Shown here in pieces: positions 46,074 through 60,400 of a stretch of DNA of 64,000 nt. Source of the DNA: Corythucha ciliata (taxonomy: Eukaryota > Arthropoda > Insecta > Hemiptera > Tingidae); NCBI GenBank assembly GCA_038030265.1, contig CM075938.1, forward strand, positions 48,911,189 to 48,975,188, given 5' to 3'. The position numbers were made by a program, and so were the translations under genes. The notes under the pieces are model-generated. The model ran no database searches and was not told the DNA's origin. It worked only from the letters and a program-made list of their open reading frames with translations. How positions within the stretch are numbered: the first letter of the stretch is position 1; every line of letters starts with the position of its first letter.

Positions 46074-47785
46074 CAGGGGCGTAGGTACGGGGGGGGATAT
46101 GGGGGATAGATCCCAACCCCCCCAGAGCTACAAGTATACGAACGAAGGAGCACGAGTAACATAACGAAGAGCCCCATAAAATCTCCAAAAATGAGCGTTT
46201 CACGTTGACATTAGGTTTCAATTAGGACTTGAAGCAGCCCGAAAAGCTCCGAGAACGTCCAGCTTTTTCCTTGGACTTCAGACCCAATGCAGTAGTGTAC
46301 CGAGGTACGGGGGCAAAAATCGGTAATATTCGTGGCTATTGCTGCTAAAAAGCGCTGATTCATGGTCTCACGATGCAACTTCCAGACTAAAATTAAGAAA
46401 ATTCGCGGTACATGGAAGCCATTCTACGATTAAATTGTGGCAATCAACGCAAAAGTTTTGTATTTGGGCAAACCCCGCGGTTAAAGTTGAGAAAGCACGC
46501 TATAATATTGACAAATAAAAAAAATAATATTGATAAATAAATATTGACGTTAAATTGGACAAAAACGGCAAATTCACAACTGAAATGGCGTAAAATCGCC
46601 CATTCGCGTATGAAAAAGGGAATGTAGGATGCTGAATGGCCGCAAAATGAGCACAAAACGCTATTTCACAGCTGAAATTGGGAAAAATCGCCAATCTGCA
46701 ATTTGCAGATATAAAGTTGTGGAAAAACGTTAGTTCACGTTTACGAAATGAAGAAAATCACTAATTCGCGGCCAAAATTGAAAAAATTACTAATTAGCGC
46801 AGCCAAAACTAAGAAAAACGTTAATTTTCAGTTTAAATTGGGGAAAAAGGCTAATTCGCAGCTTAAATTGAGTCAAACGCCAATTCTTAGCAAAAATTGA
46901 CTGCACGGGTAATGCGCGGGTTGGAAACGCTACCACGTTGCTAAAATTTAGACATTTATAATTTAAATTCGCACCATCTGAACGAATTTTTGAGGCTAAA
47001 ATTCAGAAAAATGGCAAATTCGTGCATGGCAATAGTATAATGTTAAAAAATAAGCTAATTCACGGCTAGAATTGCCGTGAAGCAATAATCTATACCTATA
47101 AATGTTATACAAAATTGCTAATGCGGTGGTAAAATGTGAAAAACCGCTAATTTGCGGGTAATATTTCGAAAATAAAATAATCAGCAGGTCAAAATTAAGA
47201 GAAAGGTTTATTTTAAGCCTAGAAATTGAGAACATTGCTAATTCGCGACTAAAAATGGAAAAAATCGCCAATTTACAGCTAAAATTGCGCCAAACGCCAA
47301 TTTGTGACTGGAATTGAGAAAACTCGCTAATTCACAGGTTTGAAACGTTACGACGCGTCGCCGCTACAATTAAAAAAAAAACCTTTAATTCGCGGTTGAA
47401 ATTGAGAAAAATTCTAATTTGCACCAAAAACTGAATATACGCCAATTCGCGGATTCTGAAGGCAACTTTTCAAGCTGAAATTGGAAAAAAGCGCCAATTT
47501 ATGGTAATAGAGGTGAATTCGCCAGTAAACTGAAAAAAATCGCTCATGCATTGCGTATGGTTAACCAAAAAAAAAAATCCTAATTCGTGAAAAGTCCCCC
47601 TATTTTGAGGCGAATGTTGAGGAAAACACTTAAGAAAAACGTTAATTTCTAGCTAAAACTGTGAAAACTGCTAATTCCCTGGTAAAAAAAAATTCGGTAA
47701 AAAAAATCGGTAATACGCTGTAAAAATTGAGGAAAACGCCAAAACTCGTGGATAAATAAGAAACATCGTTCACGGGATAAAAACG
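46074..47785. mobile_element. Array element copy C, cut by a retrotransposon
   Basis: It starts CAGGGGCGTAGGTACGG like copy A and follows it through AGAGCTACAAGTATACGAAC, CCAGACTAAAATTAAG and the ~30-bp array. At about 47785, in GGATAAAAACGAT, the match stops where the non-LTR retrotransposon begins. I could not find the right end on the far side, so copy C may be truncated there. Confidence 0.7.
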
Positions 47786-50690
47786 ATGGCTATTCATTTA
47801 TTATTATTTATTTTGTAAGTTTTCCAGCCCCCAAAAGCACAGCTTGTGGCGAGAGCTGGAGTTGATTGCAGCATTAAACATAATTAAAAACTCGACAAAA
47901 ATGCAAAATAAATCCTAATTATATAACGTAACTACAGAACCAACAATCAACAACTAAAGGGAATAACACAATGTTAAATCCAACAAGCATATATAATATT
48001 ACAAAACAGCAAAACCCAAAAATACTACGGTAACTTAATCGTACCATCATTAATTAGATCACACAGAATTTTTTTTTAGTTTCTTACATGTGGGAAATTT
48101 AGCATAAATAAACTTATTAAGCAAAGCAACTTTCAACGCATATATGCTCGCATGACCGGAATAAAAAGAAGTGTTGTGTTTAGGAACTATGACATTCGTA
48201 ACTTCCGAAAGCCTAGTTGAATAAACATGTGAATGGCTACAGTACATCGAGTTAACTTTATAGAAAATTGTGCAAGCTGAGATGGTGAATAAGAATCTGA
48301 GAGGGAACACTTCGAATTCTTCAAATAATTTATCAGAACTAAATAAACGAGGTTTCTTTAAACAAATTTTAATAATAGTTTTTTGCGCGACAACAATTTT
48401 ATGTAATAAAAAGTGACTCGAATTTCCCCAAGCAACAATGCCGTAATTTAAAATCGACTGAACAAGAGCGAAGTAAACTACCTTAATAGTTCTAGGACAA
48501 AGAATATCCCTTAAAGCCCTAAATTTATAAAATAATTTCCTAATTCTACTGTTAAGGTTTAGAATATGTTGCTCAAATCTTAATATACCGTCAAAAACAA
48601 CCCCTAAATATTTACAATGATCAACAAATTTAACATTATCACAGGCACAAGAGAGACTCATATCACAGGACGAAGAATGCACTTTTAAATCACTTGGAGC
48701 TAAACTAGAACCACTGCTAAAAGAAAATTTTACAAGAGAAGATTTATCACAGTTCAACAGTAAGAAATTTGCATTCAGCCATTGCTTTATAGTGTTCCTC
48801 GAAGTCACTACCAGAGAATATAAACACCGTATCATCAGCAAAACAGTACGGAGTGGCTGTTAGGTTCAACGAAAATATACTATTGTAATATAATAGAAAG
48901 AGTAAGGGACCTAAAACAGACCCTTGAGGAACTCCTGAACTTAACGAAACAGGGTCACTTACAACATTGCCTAACCTAACTGATTGAAAACGATCAGTAA
49001 TATAAGTTTTAATTAAAGAAAGCGCATTACCTCGGATGCCATAATTTGGTAATTTATCGAGTAATAAGTCAAGGCTAATTGAGTCAAACGCTTTGTGAAT
49101 GTCTAAAAATAAGCCAACCACAGTACGTCCTTTATCCAAATTTTCATATATACACCGAGAAACTTCATATAACGCATGGTCAGTCGACAATCCTGGCTGA
49201 AAGCCAAATTGTTTGTCAGAGATGACCATGTGCTTTGCAAGGAAAGACGAGATTTAATACATTTCTCCAACAACTTAGACAAAGTTAGACACAAGGAAAT
49301 AGGTCTGTAATTTGCTACATTTTTACGGTCCCCAAATTTGAATAATGGAATGACTAACGAACTTTTGAAATAAGAGGGAAAAGTGCCAGATTCTAGTGAT
49401 AAATTAAAAATGTACTTTATAGGGACAACTAGAAGGTTTTTCAAGTAAAGCATCAATTCATTAGTCAAGCCATCCAAACTAAATGAAGATTTTTTCTTGA
49501 TGCCAGCAAACAATTTCAAAATTTCATCGTCCGTCACAGGTTCAAGGAAAACGGAATTTTTTACACTTTTAGTCGAAGCCGTGAAGCTATTGGGAGAATT
49601 ACTACAATCTTGGGCAGTAATCTTATTCCGAACAGTTTCCCTACGTTAGAAAAATAAATGTTAAAGGCTTTAGCAATGTCAGCTTGATTATCGAAAGAAA
49701 CACCATCAACAATTACTGAATTTATATCACGAACATTATTAGAATTAGAATTAGTCATATCATTAATTAGTTTCCAGATTTTCCTACTATCATCCCCAGC
49801 GTTATCAATCAAAGCCTAAAGTATAGTTTCTTAGCCAACCGTATAACATCATTAAGTTTATTTCTATACAATTTAAATCTGTCCCAGAGCATAGCATTCC
49901 ATTCCTGACGCTTAGCACTATTATAAAGTTTATCCCTGTTCCTAATGGACGTGACAATGCCTCTTGTAATCCAAGATTTCAACTTTTTATTCTTGCTTTT
50001 AACTCTATGCACGAAGGTAACTGTACATTTAGCAATTAACGGTTTTAATATATTTAAAAATTCACAAACAGACTCATCTACATCCAGTTTAGACAAAACA
50101 CCGCCCCAATCTACCTCAGAAAGGAGTTCATGAAGTAACTTATGATTAACACGAGTGTGCTCAACAAAATTAATATCGTTACAGGCCAGATTCCTGTTGG
50201 TCAAAGCACCAGAAAGAGACAAAGAGACAGGAAAATGGTCTGTTATTTCTGTGTTCAAAATAAAACCTGTGCAATTCCAAAAGTATGGATTCCTAACAAA
50301 AATATGGTCGATACAAGATCTACTCTCATTTCTAACCCTAGTATGGCAATTAACAACCGGGAATAACCCAAACTCGCTCAATAAATTCATGTAAGTAATA
50401 GAAAGATCCGAGTTAGACAAAATATCAATATTCATGTCCCCACAAAAAATAAGCTGCTTATGGCTCTTCACAACTTCCAGAAATTGCCCAAGACCCTCAA
50501 CAAAAATCCTAGGATCCCTATCAAACGATCTATAAACCACCACAAACGTAAAATAGTAGTTATCAATAAGAATAGAGAATTGGACAGAATTACACTCAAT
50601 AATTCCCCCCAAAAAATGACCACAGTATTATATTCACGCTCTAAAAGTAACTGCCGGCCGTAGGCTGACACTTCCCACTTTCAAAAATAA
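47786..50690 (-). mobile_element. 5'-truncated non-LTR retrotransposon with broken reading frames
   Basis: Reading the - strand, an endonuclease part comes first (50612-49809: FCGDMNIDIL, SCIDHIFV, TDHFPVSLSL). Next come a linker (49812-49561), reverse transcriptase (49537-49103: VANYRPISLC; 49229-48747: LDIHKAFDSIS, GVPQGSVLGPLLF, the active-site block CFADDTVF) and the C-terminal part (48841-48059: CKYLGVVFDG, NYGIVAWGN). At least three frameshifts separate the blocks. ORF1 and the start of the endonuclease are missing. The 3' end has an AATAATAATAAAT-type tail at 47790-47812. The RT and its C-terminal part resemble Jockey/CR1-type elements. Two adenines or other short indels would account for each break, so it is fairly young but inactive. 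Confidence 0.85.
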
Positions 50691-52510
50691 CTGAACTGAC
50701 AGATTCGTGGCTTGAAAAGGCTTAAAAACTTACGAACATGTGACCTTGAAATAGCAAAAACGAACCACTCGCGCTCCAAAAATGGCCAGAATTGACCATT
50801 CGTGTCATGAAAATGACTGAACTGATGATTCGTGCCCTAATGATCGCCAAACTGACTATTCACGTTCTAAAAATTGTAAAATTAATCATCCACGATAATT
50901 CAGATAATTCAGGGAAAAGCGCTAATTCGTGCCTGAAATGGAGAAAAATCAACAGAAAAATCACCAGAAGGTCTTCGCGAATTGGCGAAGGCCTTTCGCC
51001 AATCCGCGAAAGGCTAATTCGCGAATTGGGTGTAGAAAAAATCACTAATTCTCGGCTGAAATAGTAAAACCGCTAATTCACGACTAAAATTTAGAAAAAT
51101 GGCTAATTCTTAGTTAAAAAATTCAGAGAAAGCAACGATGAATCGCTCAGCAGTCAAAATAATAAGCAAGACCTAAATAAAGCAAAAAATTAAGTTGATT
51201 CGCTGCTAAAATTGAAGGAAAGTGCTAATCCTGTGACTAAAACGGAGAAAAACGCGAATTCGTGGCTAAAATCGAGAAAAATCGCTAATTAGCGGGTACA
51301 TGACTAAAAACGCTAAATGACAAAAATCACTAATTCACGGCTAAAATTAAGAAAATCCGCAGCTAAAATTAAGAAAAACTTTAAATCGCGGCTAAAATTG
51401 AGAAAAATCGCTAATTCGTGGCTATAATCGCTCAGGCAGCAGGCTCAGCCAATATTGAAAACGCTGCGAATTGTCGAACAATGCCTTATTATTTCGTTAT
51501 TTCGACTGTTTATGGGTTTATTATTCATGGATGTAGTCAAATCCGGCTTGAAATTTTATAAAAATCGACACCCCACACCCCTATGATCCCAAATCCTTTG
51601 AAAATCCCCATTTTGGACCCGCTTTTGGCCCATAAAACCCCAGGGAGTTATTTGATCAAACTGATCAGATGTTTGGACCAACTAGACCCCAAATGGAGTC
51701 TATGTGCGAAAGAACGAGTTTTTTCGAGCAATCCTAGGGCAAGATATGGCCCGGACGGTGGACGGACATTTTTTTGTATTGCAGATTTGGATTCTACGCA
51801 CTTTGAAACGTAAAACTACAAATTTTGAGGGGGGGTCAAAACATTTTTTTTGCGATACGATTACAAAGACTTATTATTGAGAAATAATAAGTTCCAATTC
51901 ATGGTTTCTCGAGGCAACTTCGTGACTGAACTTTGCTACTAACTACATTTTTTGTTGGAAAGCGTTGTTTCGCGGCTATGATTGAGGAAAACGGCTAATT
52001 TTTTGCGAATGAATTAAAGATAAAATGTCGATTTGTGGATAACGTGTTGAAAAACGCTAATAAACAGCTATGATATTGGCAAAAATCAATAATTCACGGC
52101 TAAAATTAGGAAAAACGCCAATTCGCTGGTACAATGAGGAGAAACGCTAATTCGGGGATAAAATTAAGAAAAACAATAATTCCGGGCTAAAATAAGGAAA
52201 AATGTTAAATTGGGGCTATAATTGAGGGAAAGTGCTATAATCGGCGGCTAAAATAGAGAACACGCTAATTCATTCCTAAAATTGCGAAAAATCGCATATT
52301 AGCGGATACATTGAGAAAAATCACTAATTACCGGATACATGAAGAAAAATCGCTAATTCACGGATAAAGTGTAGAAAAACGCTAATAAACTGTTGAAATT
52401 GACAAAAAGTTAATAATTCACGGCTAAAATCAAGGAAAACGCCAATTTGCGGCTAAGACAGTTAAAAAAACTGCTAAACTGTGGCTAAAAATTGAGAAAT
52501 CTGAGGCCAG
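50691..52510. repeat. Degenerate array blocks
   Basis: The stretch 50690-50900 has units of the 'CAAACTGACTATTCACG' type. The stretch 50900-51450 and 51950-52510 has the ~30-bp 'GGCTAAAATTGAGAAAAATC' type. A perfect inverted pair, CTTCGCGAATTGGCGAAGG / CCTTTCGCCAATCCGCGAAAG, lies at 50973-51012. The stretch 51450-51950 is mostly unique, with no gene. Confidence 0.6.
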
Positions 52511-54174
52511 TAAAATAGAGATTTTTCCCTCAATCAACTGCGAATTGGTGTTTTCTCCATATCATCTCTCACTATACTCCTAATAGCCTAGCTAGGGGAT
52601 GGCAATGTGGTTTGGTGTGATTTGTGGGGGGGGGGAGGCCCCCATAGGTGAGGGTCGGTCCTTTTTAAGAGTTCTGCTACGCCTTTTTTGAACGGGGGAC
52701 CCTCTCGGCGGTCTGTCTCCCCCCCCCTCCACGCTCCTAACGCCTCCGGTACGCTAAGGGCCGGTCGTTACTCTCTAAATTGGCTTTTGGGTCACACAGT
52801 CAAAATTGCAAAATTGGCTTTTCGAGTGATCTAAACCTCGCAAAATTGGGTTCCATGAGATCCAAATCCGCAAAATTTAATTGCAGAAAAGGCTAATCCC
52901 GAAAAGTGATCCGAAATTTGATGGGGGGGAGGTGAAATTCTGCGAAATTTCAGTTTCCGGTATAACAATTCGCAAAATTGCATGTTTCTTATCGCTATTT
53001 TCGCAATTTCTTTTTATTCAAATACTTTATTTTCAAGAAGGTTTTGGTGATTCTTTTCAGAGACCGTGGAACCAGTGGTCGTACCGGCGGCCACAACAGC
53101 GTCAATATAGTCTGACGAATGGCCGCCAAATTGCAACATTTTGGAGCTAAATAATCGCGACATTGGAATTTTCGTGGACCTGGCTGAAAATACGTATATT
53201 TGAGGGTTTCAAGAGTGAAACCAGCGAAATTGACGTTTTAGCGAACCAGAATCACCAAAATGGATTATTATTTATTAAAGCTTTGATATAATTCGTTATT
53301 TATACCATCATCGTATGAGACGGATTTTCCGTCTCCGTGATTGAAGTCCACCACTGATGTGTTCACGACCAATAAGTGCGGATATTTGAGAAGATTACCG
53401 TTCACCAATAAAACTTTAAAAAGCCTAGCCCCTCAACCCCTCAAACTCCCTCCAATCCTTTCCAGCGAGTCATGCACATCTTCTGCGATATTTTGTCGAG
53501 TTAGCGCATTCGACACTTAACGTCGAGTGACATTATCCCTGAAAATCTTCAACTGGACTACCTTGAGCTGTCCTGTAGATACTTAAAAATCATACAGTTG
53601 GACAAAAGTGTGGTTGATGGATGAGGGGTGTGGGGGTGACTCGTTTGAAGCTGACGATAGGCAAAGAATGACGAGTGTATTTTTTTCTTTCTTTCATTGT
53701 TGTTAAGCATCTGAAATGATTAATCGGTTAAATTCCGGGAACATTAAATCTCCTTCACTCCCTCCCGCCACCACCACCCCCTCATCACCATCAATTTGCC
53801 GGGGAAGCACTTCTCTGCGGTACCACTCAAAAAGATCGTCATTGGATGAGTTTACAGTGTGCACGTATATGTAGTCAACAAATCTTTGTTTAGTTGGTGG
53901 AAAACAACAAAAAGTTCTTTCGTAAAAATATAGCGGGAGGGGGAGGAGAGAACCCCCTCCCGCTGGCACATTTGAGAAAATGTATAATCGCGTCGAAAAA
54001 AAAGGGTGTGAGGCATTATAGACGGGCTAGAAGGAAGCGAGCGCATCCAACGTCTGGTAATCGCCTTTTGGTTTTACTGTCCTGGGAGTTCGTGGCGCAT
54101 TTCCCATCTAGACATCGTACAGGCTGCAAGTACACCATTTTCCGCGAAAAAATAGCTAACAAAAATAAGACACA
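52511..54174. other. Intergenic sequence upstream of the takeout-like gene
   Basis: G- and C-runs near 52627 and 52720 and a short block of 'GCAAAATTGG' repeats (52780-53260) occupy the left half. The right half is unique and should contain the takeout-like promoter. TTATAGA near 54018 is a weak TATA candidate. No convincing coding exon is seen before 54175. Confidence 0.4.
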
Positions 54175-54454
54175 ATGTGGACACAAGTTGTTACCGTAGC
54201 GTCACTTTACATCGCCGCCGGGTTTTCTCAACCCCTCGACACCCGTAAGCATTGCCATAAGTGAAAGTACTTATAAATTTAATATTAACGCTTCAGCGTA
54301 AATTAGCTAACACCCGGAATGGTCCTTTCGATGTCCTAAGACTAATACGTGCGGTGGGTGAGGGTGTTCCCACAGCCGTTCAGTGCATTTTCCTCAATAT
54401 TTATACGAATTTTACTAGAAGAAATGTTTTTCTCACCTCGCTCTTCTCCGAGCT

Positions 54455-54489
<35 letters not shown>

Positions 54490-57400
54490 CGTCTTTCCTT
54501 TTTGAGGTTAATAATTCCTAAAAGACGCGACTGGATTCATACTCTTTTTCAAGGCATTCAAAAATGAATAAAGCGTGTTTTTGTGACGTACCTACGTGTT
54601 GTAACAAAAATGAATATTTCAACCAAAAATGACAAAATAAAGGCGGCCTTTACCTGAGAAAGAGTTTGAAAATCGGTTTTAATCAAATTTGTTACCGGAA
54701 GGCACTCTGGATAGGGGGGGGGAGCGTTTGTGTTGTCATCTGCGCATAGTATTTAGTCAAAACTGCTTAATTGTTAAAACGCTAAATTATTTAAATCGAG
54801 AATTGTTAATTAAACAGTTGAGAAACAATCTGTTAAAAATGCACGATGTAAACGCACGATCGTATTTTGAGGGTGAAAGTCCTTTTTTTTCGTTCATTCC
54901 GAATATATTCATTTCTTGTTTTATTTTGAATATTCATTTCATGTTAAACACCTCTCATTGTTATTTTGGTTTTTGTCTTCTTCAGCCGAGTACATAAAAC
55001 AATGCAAGGGAAGCGACCCGAAGTTGACTGAATGTTTCATTAATGCACTTCATCACATCAGGCCGTACCTGGCGAGAGGTAAGACGTAAAAATTGTACAC
55101 TTCTGTTTTTTTTTTCTTATTTTTATCAATTTCGAGGCTGTGCAACAGTAAAAGATAAACAGGGAACAGTTCAAGCTAGGACATCACCCTTCCTGATTTA
55201 CTTTCACTTTCGGGGGGGACTACTTTCACTGCGGGTGCCTGAAGTTAAGTTCGAAAAGATCGCGCTGAAAGGGCAAAGACACCGAACATTTCTTTCTTTC
55301 TGTTACTCTTTAAATGAAAGCTAGGCGGAAAACCCTGGGAAATTAACCGAAAAAAAAACAACTTTTCCCCTCTCGTTATTTGTCCGAAGAACGTTAAAAG
55401 AAAACACGCGGGCGCCGTTAAACTCGAGGTTTCAAGGAATCCTTCATGAATCCCATAACGACTAATTAAGCGTGATTTTAATTTTTTTGTGATAAAAAAA
55501 GGAATAAATTGCGATTTTTGTACTCAAACATTGCAGAATTTTTGTTTCTCGCAACATTCATTAACGTTTCAACACCTAGTGGGTTTACAGAAAGTGCACT
55601 CGAGACCGCACTGGTGGGTGTAAACTGCCCTAAGTGAATGGAGGGATTTAAATTTATCCCGAGTAATTATAGCGACAGGATTAATAGGTGTACACTTTCC
55701 GTAAAAAAAAGAAGTAATTACCTATATGAGCCAGGCAATCAAATTACTGCGTTAATATACGTCGAGCGGGTGAATTACAGGGGAGCAAAGTGACCTTTCA
55801 GCTTTCGAGGCCTGTGTTAAGGGCCAATGTACTACAAGGTTTTTTTTTACGCAGCGGATGCAAAAGAAAAAAGATTGCTACTTTGGCTCTTACATTATTG
55901 TAAACCTAGCATGGGTGGGAGCGGGGGAGGGGCGGAGCACACGATAATGGAAATTACTAATGGCTTCTACGGTCAAAGTACGCGTTATTGAATGGAACCT
56001 TTAATTTTAAAAGATGGAACTAACTTTATAATGACGTTCCTTAATGCAAAATAATTAGCCTTCCGCGTTGGAATAAGTCGGAGAGGCGTTCATTTCACAA
56101 TTTAATTAGTCGTTAGATCGAAATAATTATTATCCACGAGTCCATGAGAGTCTATTCGTAAAATGCTCCTCCCCCCCCCCCCCGCTTACACAGGGAACTA
56201 TCCCTCACACCTCAAGAAACTTGGTAGAAAATGCCAAGGACAAGAAAGTTGGGTTTGGTTTGTTTTGTCGTTGCTTTGTTGGTGTTACCGCACATCCCGT
56301 CCCCTCACCATCCCACCAAACATACACTCTGCATCCCACGCGAGTTAGGCTGAAAGTTTTACAACGAAAACCTGTATAGGACTCAAGTTTCTCAGTAACT
56401 GTGCATTATGTGCAGTTATCAAGAATAGAAGCCAATTTGCTGCATCAAGTCGCAGTCACGCAACCGGGCAGTGCCAGCGTGGCAAGGTGGATGAGGGGGA
56501 GTCTTCGTTGCGTTGTGGGTCGATTCATGGCTTTTCTTTTTAAAAAGCTTTTTTTTGGATCATTTAAGTTTGGTTACAACGATGCGGTGTCTCATTTGTT
56601 CGGCTTTTGTTCACGTCATGTAGAGTGGCGTACGCCCACACCTATCGGGAAACGGGGACGCGGCCGGAAATCTCAAATGAGGCCCCGTAAATTGGTCTCT
56701 AAATAAACACATTTAGACATTTCCGCATAACGTCTAATTATACGGATTCTCCCCACAATTTTAGACACAAATTTGTCGTCAGAAATCGCGAATGTTGGCG
56801 TTTCCTTGATTTTAGCCGCTTTTTCTCAATTTTTGCCGCGGATTAGCGTTTTTCTTAATATAACCCGTGAATCGGCGTATTTATCAATTTTAGCCGTGAA
56901 TTAACATTTTTTCTCAATTTTAGCTGTGAATTAGTGATTTTTCCTCAATTTTAGCCGTCGTTATCATTAACGTTTTTTTTTTAAAAAAAGGTTTTATCCT
57001 TAAACATTCCCAAATTCATTCTCAAATTAAGACTTTTGTCTCAATTTTTGCCGTGAATTAGTGATTTTTTCCAAATCTAGCTGCGAATGAGCACTTTTTC
57101 AAAATCCCAGCCGTGAATTTACCGCTTTTTATCAGTTTTAGTCACAAACGAACGTTTTTGTCGTTTTTTTAGGCACAAATATTACCGTTTTGTCTGGCTT
57201 GTGGCTGGCGCGTAAGTTGGTTGTGGTTGTGTTTGGTTTGGTATGGTGGTTGGTTTTGGTTTTCAAAAGGGGAAGACCAAGGAAGGTGCCAACCCAGCAA
57301 AATTGGTGTTTTTAGGGAGTCAGTCATCGTGAAAATCGTTTTTGAAAGAGCCAAACCCACTTGTTATATTGACGGTGTCGAACCCCAGTGGCCTTGGGTT

Positions 57401-60400
57401 TTCAGAGAGCCAGACCCACTGCATGGCGGACCACACATAAATCACGGAGGGCCCGAATCGGAAATCTCTAGTATACGCGGACACGTACTCTCTCTAAATG
57501 AACGAAATTATACGGCGAATTTTTACGTGGCGTTTAATTGTAGCTTTTTGCTCAATTTTAGCCAAGAAGTTGCCTCCAGAAATCGCCGTGATTTAGCCGT
57601 GAATAAGCGGTTTTCCCCAATTTTATCGGCGAATTATCGCTCTTTCGCAAATTTAACCACGGAGTTGCCTCCATGAACGGGTGAATTGGCGTTTTCTCGA
57701 TTTCACTGTGACAAGGGCGTAGGCATGGGAAGGCATTTGCGGCCCTTCTTCAACTCGTCATTTTTCATCAGCGACACTCGAAACCGGCTACACTTCGAAA
57801 CCTTTTATTTAGAATTTACCTAGTTAAAACTGTCCTCAGGGGCGTAGCCAGCCCTTGGGGATCCAGGGGTGGGCAGGTGATGGAAACTATCGTTTTAGCC
57901 TTCCTTTTTTCTGTCCAAAAATTGACAATGTTTTCCTCGGTGATCGATACTTTGTGGGAAAGGCTTGGCCGGGACTCAAATACTGGGGGTTCATTATCTT
58001 CTTGTTTTAGAGGCGTAAAAATTTAGCATTTTCTTACTCAAAACTGGCGTTTTTCAACCCCAAACTGAATATTTTACCCGAAAACTAACGATTTTACGCC
58101 AAATCCGATATGTTACCCCTAAACTAAAGATTTCAAACCACAAATGGCGATTTTAAAACCCAAGGGCTTTACCCCAAAATTGATGATCTCAATCTGAAAC
58201 TGGCGGGTTTAATCCAAACGGATGAAAAACGAATGATCTTACCAAAAATAGACCACTCTGCATTAAAAATTGCCGATTTCATCCCTCAAGTGGTGATTTT
58301 ACTAAAAAAAAACGTACGATTTCTCGCAAAAGCTGACGTGTTACTTCCCCCTCCCCCCAGCTCTAAAGATTTCACTACAAGACTGGCGATTTTGACCTAA
58401 AACGTTTCTGTTTCATTAAAAATAATATTTTACACCCGAAACGATGAATTCCCCCAAAATTGGATATTTTATTCTAAAACTGACAATGTCACGTTGTCAA
58501 TAAAGTTTTCCCCAAAACGGTTGATTTTAGGCCAAAAAGGACGACTCTGCGGCTTGAAAACCCGCGATTTCACTACAAAACTGACGATTTTATACCAAAA
58601 CACACGATTTCACGACAAAGTTGATTTGTTGCCCCATAACTGAAGACGTCACTACAAAATTTAACTTTACCCAAAATCAAATTTGACTGTTAGCTTCAGA
58701 AAATTGGTTATTTTACCTCAAAACTGACGATACTCCAAACCTGAAGTGTTCCTATTAATATTTCTGTAAAGTTTTACCCCCAAATTAACTGTTTAATCTC
58801 AAAACATACGATTTCATCCTCAAAAACTTTCCTAAACAGATGATTTTACCCTAAAACTAGAGGTTCCCACAAAAAAGATTATTTTACCTCAAAACTGGAT
58901 ATTTTACTTCAAAACTGACAATATCCCCCCAAAACTGGCGTTTTTCGATAAACAGATGATTTTACGCCAAAACTATAACGACGAAGCCAAAACTGAATAT
59001 TTCACTACAATGCTGGTGATCTTACCGTAAAACTAATTTCGTCAGTTTTCTCTCAAAAAGAAAATGTTACCCTGAAACTTGAGGTTTTGCCTCAAAACCG
59101 GCAATTCTTCTGGCTAAAACTGATGAGTTCCTAAAACTGAAGTTTTTACCCTTAAACTGTCAACTGAAACTGATGTTTTCCCTGCAAAACTGGCGATTTC
59201 ACCTTAAAGACCTCAAATCTGGCGATTTTGGCTCAAAATGGCTATTTTGGCTCAAAATGGCTATTTTGGCCCTGGTTTACCACATCATATGGGTTCAAAG
59301 TGCCGTTTCTTCTTAAGCTGAGCTTATACCCCAATCATAAATTTAACATTTTGCATACAAAAATGCTTAACTCCTCAACAACGCTTAAATGGACATTGTC
59401 GACCCGGCCCTTAAGCGCAAAAATAGCGATTTTAGCACAGAGTTTAAGATTTTAGCTGTAAAACAGTGATTTTGGCCAAAAACTGGCAATTTTACCACTA
59501 ACTTGGGGATTTTAGGCGTCTTTTTTTGTTGTTCAGAAAAGCAACATCTGAAAAATTGGCTTTTTAGTTGTGTCATATCTGCGAAAACGGAATTTTAAGG
59601 CCCAAAAACCGCATGTGAGCGAAGTCGAAACAAAATGAGATTATCCTGAAGGATTTATGCTGTTCCACTAAACCTTCCCCTGCCCCCCTCTGGCTACGCC
59701 CATGACTGGCCGATTGGCATTAAGACTAAAACATTTTGACATTAAGAAGCAAAATAAAACTTGGACTTTCGCCCGAAAAGCTGATTTGACTCGAAAAAAG
59801 AAATCCCATCCACGCATGCGTAGAACATTGAAGAACTGTTCGGAACGGGACTGGTGCACGTTTAACCAGCCTTCGCGCACTTCTCTCGGTTAAAAATTAG
59901 AAGAATCGCCGATTCTTGAACGAAAGCTGAGAAAAATCGCTCGTACGTTGACAGCTCAAATTGAGAAAAAGCGTTAATTCGCAGCTAAAATTGAGACAAA
60001 GCACTCATACTCACAACTAAAATTGTGACAACGCTAACTCGCTGTTTCTGGAGGCACCTTCGTGGCTATAACGTAGTGAAAAAGCGCTATTTCATGGCTA
60101 AAATTGGAAAAAATCGCTAATTCGCAGCTAAAATTGCGAAAACCTCCGGTTTGCGGTTTCAAATGAGAAAAAGTGCTTATACACAGAATAATTTTAGCAA
60201 TGACACGCGCACTCGCAGCTATAAACTAGGGTGAAATGTCCGAAATTGAGAATAATTACATCGAAGGGTTGTTTGATGAGGTCATTAATATGTTACGGAG
60301 AGTAATAATTACATCATTCGGAGCTAAACATCTGTAAAAGTGAAAGTTCCGGGTCTAAATATCCGTGAAATAGCATGTTTCAGGTGTAAATATCCGGAAA

